Source: Channa striata (Eukaryota > Chordata > Actinopteri > Anabantiformes > Channidae). From it: a stretch of 64,000 bases of DNA. The stretch is taken from the NCBI GenBank assembly GCA_033026295.1, contig CM065170.1, positions 15,944,040 to 16,008,039 of the forward strand, in the 5' to 3' direction. The translations under genes were made by a program, and so were the position numbers. Below, one piece after another: positions 57,640 through 64,000 of this stretch. The number at the start of each line of letters is the position of its first letter. Position 1 is the first letter of the stretch. The notes under the pieces are model-generated. The model searched no databases, was not told where the DNA came from, and worked only from the letters and a program-made list of their open reading frames with translations.

Positions 57640-60600
57640 GAGAAAAACCTGCTGTCAAGAGGTAGTTGGTAGACAGTAGAAATGTGATGGGAATGGGAAT
57701 GGAGAGGCTTTGCGTTTGTATTATATTAAATGTGAAAGGTGCTGACAGGTGACAGTGAGGGAAGGGCACAGCATTCATTCCCAGAATGGGTCGGTCAGCC
57801 GAGCCACAGCGCGGGCTAATCCGGAGCTGCGCTGATTGACAGAGGGCCGACTGTCAGCAAGTGTAAAAGCCTCATTCTCAACACAACGCGGAGGCTTTTC
57901 TGCACAGTAGCATCAGCAAGCCCCAACACGTGTTCACCCCCAGTTTAAAGCCGAGATGGGAGGCGATGAGCGCAGGTTAGCCTTCAAATGACCCAGCACA
58001 CTCACAGTATTCAGTGAATTACGGCCTTTATTTGTTTGCTGGGCATTTCTGCTTTTAATTAACAGAGAGAGAGAGAACAACATGGAACAAAGGAACCCAG
58101 ACCGAAATGAGCCATGGAGGTTACAGTTAAGTAACAAAAGTCACCGATCAGCTGCCAGGGTGCCTGACTATTTAGTTTGAATAGTGGAAAAACAACGGTG
58201 AAAGTCTGTACAGACCAAACTAGGTAGGTATGCATAATGACCAGGGCTGGAAATGTCGCCTTAAATCGATTTCATGATTTCTTTGCACTTTATTTGTGTA
58301 GTAACAGTCTGATCTAAAAATAGCACAAATCAAAAGTGTCTTTCTTGCCAGAAAAACATACAGTAGAGCAAACCAAGCACAATTACAAAAAGGTGCTTCT
58401 TGTGTTTTCATTCCCCTGACCACTTCCAACGCTCAGCCCTTCACCTTCACCAGGTTCGTTCTCTTAGTAGGCACATGTGAGATGACGTGTATGGCACAAG
58501 CACAAACGCAGCATCACACAGCTATATTGTCAATATCACAATACTGACAATGTGACAATATTGTCAGGAAGAATCATAGTAATATATGGTCCATGTAACA
58601 CGGCACAGCTTTACTTACAGTTGGGCAACTTTTTATTGGTTTTTAGCTGTCAGCAAACACACACATAAACAAAGAAACCATTAAAAACCCACTAAACAAT
58701 ATGTGCCCATTGCTAATTGGCAACTAATCGGCACAGGTAAACACAGGCAAGTGCTGAACTTTCCCTCAGAAAATCATTAAAATCAAAAGCAGAGCAAAAG
58801 GAGTTGGACTCGCTGCATATTCACCAGATGGACAGAAACATGTCTTCAAACAAATGCTAATTTAGCTCTGAATCTGCTGTACATCTACATACAAGTGTTT
58901 TTTTCCAAAATTAACAAAGAAGGTAAAGAAGTTTGCTAAAATGTGTTTAATAAACTAAAGAACCCATTTTTTTTGTTCTATGTAACCTCCAACTATTAGG
59001 ACCTTATGCATATGAAAAAGAGTGTGTATGTGCAACCACGGAGACAAGGCTGGAAAACAGCAGCGTCCTCTCCGCCATGTCCACCCACACAGGGGCCTAG
59101 TCACCAGGTGGGCGGCTGGCAGTCCACTCTCATTGGCCAGCTATGGCCGCCTGTCCAGTGGAAACAACAAGAGCACGGTTTTCCCAGCCAAAAGATTTCC
59201 ATCTCCTCACCCCCCCCCCCACACACAATCGAACCCCTGCCGCAGTGATGAGCAGGGGACGATTCAAAACAGAGAATTACCTTGGTATAAATAGTTATGC
59301 CATCATCGTCCTCCTTTGATAAGCCCTCTCACAGGATTTTCAAATGATGGCTACCGATTTGGAGAATTGTATGTGAGTCATCGTGAGCTGGGGAGGCCTG
59401 TCAGACCTTGGCCTATTCTTACATCGCTCAGCTGAAGCCGACACAGTTAATGTACATGGGAGTCAATAGGGTTAAAAACAGTCACGCAAGGCGCTATTAA
59501 AACACTTCTTTAAATGTTTCACATCATATTAAACAAGTGCCTTTGGATGGACAGAAAGTGATAAATCGGAATTTTTTGAAAATTTAAAGAGCACTTCTTC
59601 TGACCTTCTGTCAGTTCGGTTATGTAACTACATGAAGCTCTACACTGTACATTTTTGGATTTATACTCCAATATATGGCTTCAAAGAAGAGCTATTGTGC
59701 GGATTCTATTGCTAAGATGTCTTGTTAATTCTCTTCATTTTCCTGCCAGTCGAATACCATTTCATTTTATTTTTGTAATGCTGAATGTTCGGCTAAGCCT
59801 CCCTAAGTCCTTTAAAAACATTTCCACCATCTGGACAATTCTACTGCTGTTATCATTCACAGTCAAAGACACGACCAACATTATATCTACAGACAGACAT
59901 GATCCATCGATGTGATCGATCTTCACCGACGAGGCCACGCTTAGAGAACTGGTCAGTCATCGTTAAACCCTCACTGCTGAGCGCTCACTCACTTCATCAT
60001 CTTTTTCCTCTCTCTATCCTTTTCTCCCTAATTACTGCCTGGCAAACTAATGAGAAGGATTCTTTCGTTAAATACAAACAGCAGCCTGGCCCTTAATTAG
60101 CAGCCTCTCCGGCTTGTTTTTGAAAACACTGTTGCAGAGAGCAGAGCATCTAATAAACGGCCCAGTCCCAGCCTGACGCCGAGGCAAATAAAGCCCCACG
60201 CCACCAAACATCAAAATGCTGGGGGAAATATGAAACGTGGACATTTGCGTGTTATAAGGGGGGTTAGGGTTTTAAGACGTCCTCTTGCTCACAGGATACA
60301 CGTTGTTTGCTCGACATAAAGAAAAGCAATACAACAATGCTGTAAACGTCAGATTCCTGAGTATTCATTTTATCTATATATTATGTGTGTTATGATAATG
60401 TTGCTCTCAAAGTAACTGTTGAGACCTGGAAGCCAGCTTTGTTTTTGGTCCCGATCAACCTCCCTATGCTTAGCAACCAGTAGCTGACTCCCTTAGTTAA
60501 TTGGTCCTGGTGCACAGTGAGTTAATGAGTGTTTTTAATAAAGCCCTGGTGAAAGTTCAATAAGGAAAAGCTTGTGCTCGAAATCTCTGCTGGGATTCCC

Positions 60601-62769
60601 TGCAAGTCTTCGCCGCTTTGCCATTCTGTCAAATTATTTCTTGGATTCAATTGTATGTAATGTTCAATGTTTAAAAAATGTCTGCGTTGGTCATTATGCT
60701 TCTCAGACCTTGTGCAACCCTCCTCTCCCCATCCTCTATCCACCACCACCTCTAGTGTGTAGACCAAGGGTTTTTTATCTTCTTCCAATTTTCTCTACCT
60801 CATGATTTGCAAAGGTGCCCATACCTGGGATCTGCCAAAATCTCCTTACGTTCACTCATTAAATTTGACATTCACCCGCTATGCGTTACTCCATAACTGG
60901 GCTAATAGGACAGGTGCAGCTGAGTAACCACAGTAAAGCTGGGGGCACAAAATCTTATCTACACAAGGTAATTTGATTTATTATTAATATAAAATAGTGA
61001 TTAGTGAAGCTTTGAATCTCTTTAACCAACTGATTTTATTTTAGCTATGATAGCATATTCTAGCCAGTCCGACATCAGCACAAGTTCTACTTTTGGTATG
61101 ACAGACAAACGTTAAACAAAATAGGAGGACGCATCCTTAACGATAATACAGCAAAATGAGGAATAAAGTAGAATAAAGTTAAAATATTTTTATTTTACAT
61201 TCACTTGGATTATGAATTGCTCTATAAATGCACATTCTTTGAGTTTCTAAATACGTCCAAACTCTGCATTAGCAAGAATCCAAAGCTGCGTGTCAGGTGC
61301 ATGGGGGTTGGGGTGTATTGGGAGTGTTGGAGTGTGGGGTAGAGTGAAAGAAATGAACATCATCCCCAACTACCAAGGGGGACTTTAAAACCCAATACCT
61401 GAGACGACGGTAGTGGCCTGCTGAAACTCACCGCCACTGGCTGAGGCGTCTTCAGTTTCCGCTGGAGCACCTGTAGCCTTCAGTGGGCCAATCACAGCAG
61501 CTTGGGGGGGAACTGACTGGTGAATGACAGACAGCCAAGGATCAATTGGTCGGGTGATGGCGGGGAGCTGGCGGTCACAAAAGCAATAGTTGAGGAAGGT
61601 AAGCGGACCACTAATGAGACACTGGATCCTAAATGATAACAGAGTGTTTATGAGAGGTCACCTGATATGTTTGATGAATAATAGAGGGGGCTGCAGCCCG
61701 GTGAGAGCGGGTGAACTCAGCAGGCTGTGGTTAGGACTCAGCTTAGGCCAACATTTAGAGACTCACTCACGTTTAACCTCAGGAGAGAGGCAACAAGTGA
61801 GAGGGGGAAATAAAGGCCAACAGGCACAGAGCCCAGGCTGCAGGAGCCACCGAGCAGAACCCGGTCACTCATACAGAACAGTCACAGTATAAGACCAACA
61901 GTAAATGGTCATAGTTATTTTTCTACGCAACATTTATGTGGAGCGTCGACTTTTCCCTTCTCGTTGCAGCTTGGAAGTGGGTGAAGATGACTCTCTTTAT
62001 AACAGAGACAAGGAACCAGGAATACTGCTGTTCATGTATTTGCTTCATTAAACGCGGCCACGGGGTCGGCAGCAGAAATTAGCATTTGAGAAGTGAAAAA
62101 GCTTTTTTGGTGTGTCAATAAAAAGAAAAGCATTTTATAGAAACTCCACCCAGACATTTCTCAGATTCTAGCTGAAAGCGTCCTCTCGATTGCATCAGTT
62201 TTCAGTTAGGAGGAGATCATCTCCAGGAGATCTGGAAGAGAAGGTCGACTAACGCTACAGCCTCTGTGTGAAGGAGCGATCAGATGACGTCATCTGAACG
62301 GAAAAATATGAAACAGAAGCACAGAAATGTGTTCCAATAAGGAAGGCGGATGGATGTGTAATAACATTTGTGGTGACTGTGGCACAGGAGGTACAGCGGA
62401 TGTGCACCAATCCTACAGCTGGTGATTCGAATAATGAAAGATAATGAAAAGAAACATTTTCAGGCCTATACTATTCTACCACTTTCTATTCTCTAAGTAC
62501 CTATTATTTTTTCATTAACTATTAAGTCTATGTACACGACACAACATTACTGTCTTACCTCAATAAAGATTCTAAAATTACTGGTTTTGTTTGACCAACA
62601 GCCTAAAACGCAAAAGATTGTCAGTTTACAAATGCATAAAAATCTGTAACTTCTCACATTTGAGAAACTGGAAGCAGCAGGCGTTTGGCATTTTTGCCTC
62701 ATACGTTACTTAAACGATTGAAATCAATACATTTTCTGCCAAAAACAACAATCTCATCTCAGCACTAAC
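55991..62769. other. Intergenic DNA, no gene recognised
   Basis: Includes a purine-rich tract at 56215-56310, a 27-base A run at 57608-57634, and C-rich and CA-rich short tracts near 59208-59226. Segments with possible regulatory content at 57780-57900 and 60020-60200 are described in the findings. No exon-like sequence with splice sites was found on either strand. Confidence 0.45.
57608..57634. repeat. Poly(A) run of 27 bases
   Basis: Uninterrupted homopolymer. No gene or processed pseudogene was recognised upstream of it, so it is not evidently a retrocopy tail. Confidence 0.9.
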
Positions 62770-62985
62770 CAAACACGTTCACACTCACATTCACACCTAT
62801 TGGAAACTCATTAGCTTCCAGCTCAGCTAACCTGCTTGTCTGTACCGTGTACTGCTGCGGGAAATGTGACACTCGGAGGAAGTCCACGCTAAGAAGGAGG
62901 GACATGCAAAGTGTATGCAAGCGAGCTCAGGAGCCACTTCTGCAAAGTTCGAACCCTTCTTGCAGCGAGGCACGGAGTTTTCGAT
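62770..62985 (-). repeat. Decayed SINE-like repeat, reverse orientation
   Basis: Words in order are CACACTCACATTCACACCTA, AACCTGCTTGTCTGTACCGT, CTCGGAGGAAGTCCACGCTA and GGACATGCAAAGT. It ends with AGTTCGAACCCTTCTTGCAG, where GTTCGAAC at 62947-62954 is the B-box on the minus strand. Same family as 11525-11848 and 14755-15015, but more diverged. Confidence 0.7.
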
Positions 62986-63738
62986 CAGTGCTGGATTTGT
63001 CTGGGTGTTTAGGACCAGCTGGGGTTACGTGGCGATGCTGCTGTTAGCTCTGAGCTGATGAAACATTAATAAAGGACAGGTGTACTCCTAATAACCCCAC
63101 TGGAAAATCTGGCTCTCAACCTTTTTGGAAGTGCCCACTCACGATATTATTCTGCCATAATGAGGCTCAGTTCAGACCATGAACAGGTATAATCGCCTCA
63201 GACGCAGAGCAAATATGTCGCTATAAAAAGCCTGTCAGACTTATTTGGATGAAAATGATTGGATGGTGGTGGATTCCATTAGTGCTTCTTCCCTCTCTTT
63301 TTCTCTGCGTCTTCCTGTTCATATAGTCTCTCTCTCTCTCCAAACCATTAAAGAACGCATCCATTTCACAATAAAAGCCCCCTTTTTTTCAGCCCCCTGC
63401 ATTAGTCCACTGGCAGATAAAGGGAACAGACTGTTTCATAAACACATCAGGCAATTCATTCCTGCTTTCCACATGCATGTGGAAGGATGGGTCAGGAAGA
63501 AGGGGGCTGCTCTTTGCTCTGAGGGCATTCTGCCTTTATGTATGTTTCAGTGCGCAGTCTGCAGGGCTCAACACGCACCCCTGGGCATCACTGACACTCA
63601 AAGGCAGCACATAAAGACAGAGCGAGCCTGCTCCTCTGCATGCCCTCCTTCAGAGGGTTATGTAAGAGTGGAAGATGCAGCCATACCCGCGCTGTTACAG
63701 CTGGAGGTGAAAGTAGGCCTGTTAAGCCAAAGGGTGAT
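62986..63738. other. Intergenic DNA, nothing recognised
   Basis: The 196-codon open frame at 63245-63835 begins here and runs into the GT microsatellite. It resembles no known protein and lacks splice-flanked structure, so it is not called as a gene. Confidence 0.45.

Positions 63739-63782
<44 letters not shown>
63739..63782. repeat. (GT)n microsatellite
   Basis: About 21 uninterrupted GT units. A second, shorter GT run lies at 63931-63953. Confidence 0.95.
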
Positions 63783-63784
<2 letters not shown>

Positions 63785-64000
63785 AGAAGACCACGTGAAG
63801 GAAAAAAAACAACTAGAAGCAAAGGGCTGGGCTGAGGCAAATGGAGCCACTGTTGGACAGAAAATTCTATTTACTTATTCATAAATTGAGAGCTCCAGGG
63901 CTGGTTTTTAACACATTCACATATTGTGTACGTGTGTGTGTGTGTGTGTGTGTTGTGTAAGGTAAAGCAGAGACATTTGCACAGGTGCAGACAGGTACAT

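Noticed and set aside
63245..63835. 196-codon open frame on the + strand
   Set aside because: Ends in the GT microsatellite (VCVCVC) and has no family resemblance.
50901..64000. Expected ttc7b exons on the minus strand
   Set aside because: Human TTC7B lies on this side of CALM1, but I could not recognise any TPR-like exon with flanking splice sites. The gene may lie beyond the window.

Overview
The window looks like chromosomal DNA of a teleost fish, probably a percomorph. It carries spliced genes with canonical GT-AG introns, long AT-rich noncoding stretches, many CA/GT and homopolymer microsatellites, and several interspersed repeats typical of fish (a Tc1-like transposon remnant, B-box-bearing SINE-like copies and their relatives). 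Nothing bacterial, viral or plasmid-like is visible.

Three protein genes can be rebuilt exon by exon, all on the + strand. (1) kcnk13, the two-pore-domain K+ channel THIK-1, has three coding exons at 13713-22164 and encodes 426 aa. (2) psmc1, the proteasome 19S ATPase Rpt2, has eleven coding exons at 26181-34137 and encodes 440 aa in the family. As read here the exons sum to 1322 nt, one base short, and the missing base falls at the start of exon 2. (3) calm1, calmodulin, has six coding exons at 39661-49849 and encodes 149 aa with the standard vertebrate sequence. From general knowledge, human 14q32.11 has the order KCNK13-PSMC1-NRDE2-CALM1. The same order is kept here, except that no NRDE2 exon is recognisable in the 5.5 kb between psmc1 and calm1.

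Layout: 1-13.0 kb is intergenic, with a Tc1-like remnant, a roughly 980 bp element with about 95 bp terminal inverted repeats, SINE-like repeats and possible conserved noncoding DNA. 13.0-22.7 kb is kcnk13. 22.7-26.1 kb is intergenic and rich in homeodomain-type motifs. 26.1-34.3 kb is psmc1. 34.3-39.4 kb is intergenic and repeat-bearing. 39.4-50.9 kb is calm1 with two candidate poly(A) sites. 50.9-64 kb is intergenic, with microsatellites, repeats and candidate regulatory elements. The expected neighbour ttc7b was looked for and not recognised.

The genes do not form a pathway. They are a conserved synteny block: a membrane K+ leak channel, a housekeeping proteasome ATPase and a housekeeping Ca2+ sensor. 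I found no convincing undescribed system. The observations most worth checking are the one-base deficit in psmc1, the extra coding intron in the kcnk13 tail, the inverted-repeat element and the absence of nrde2.
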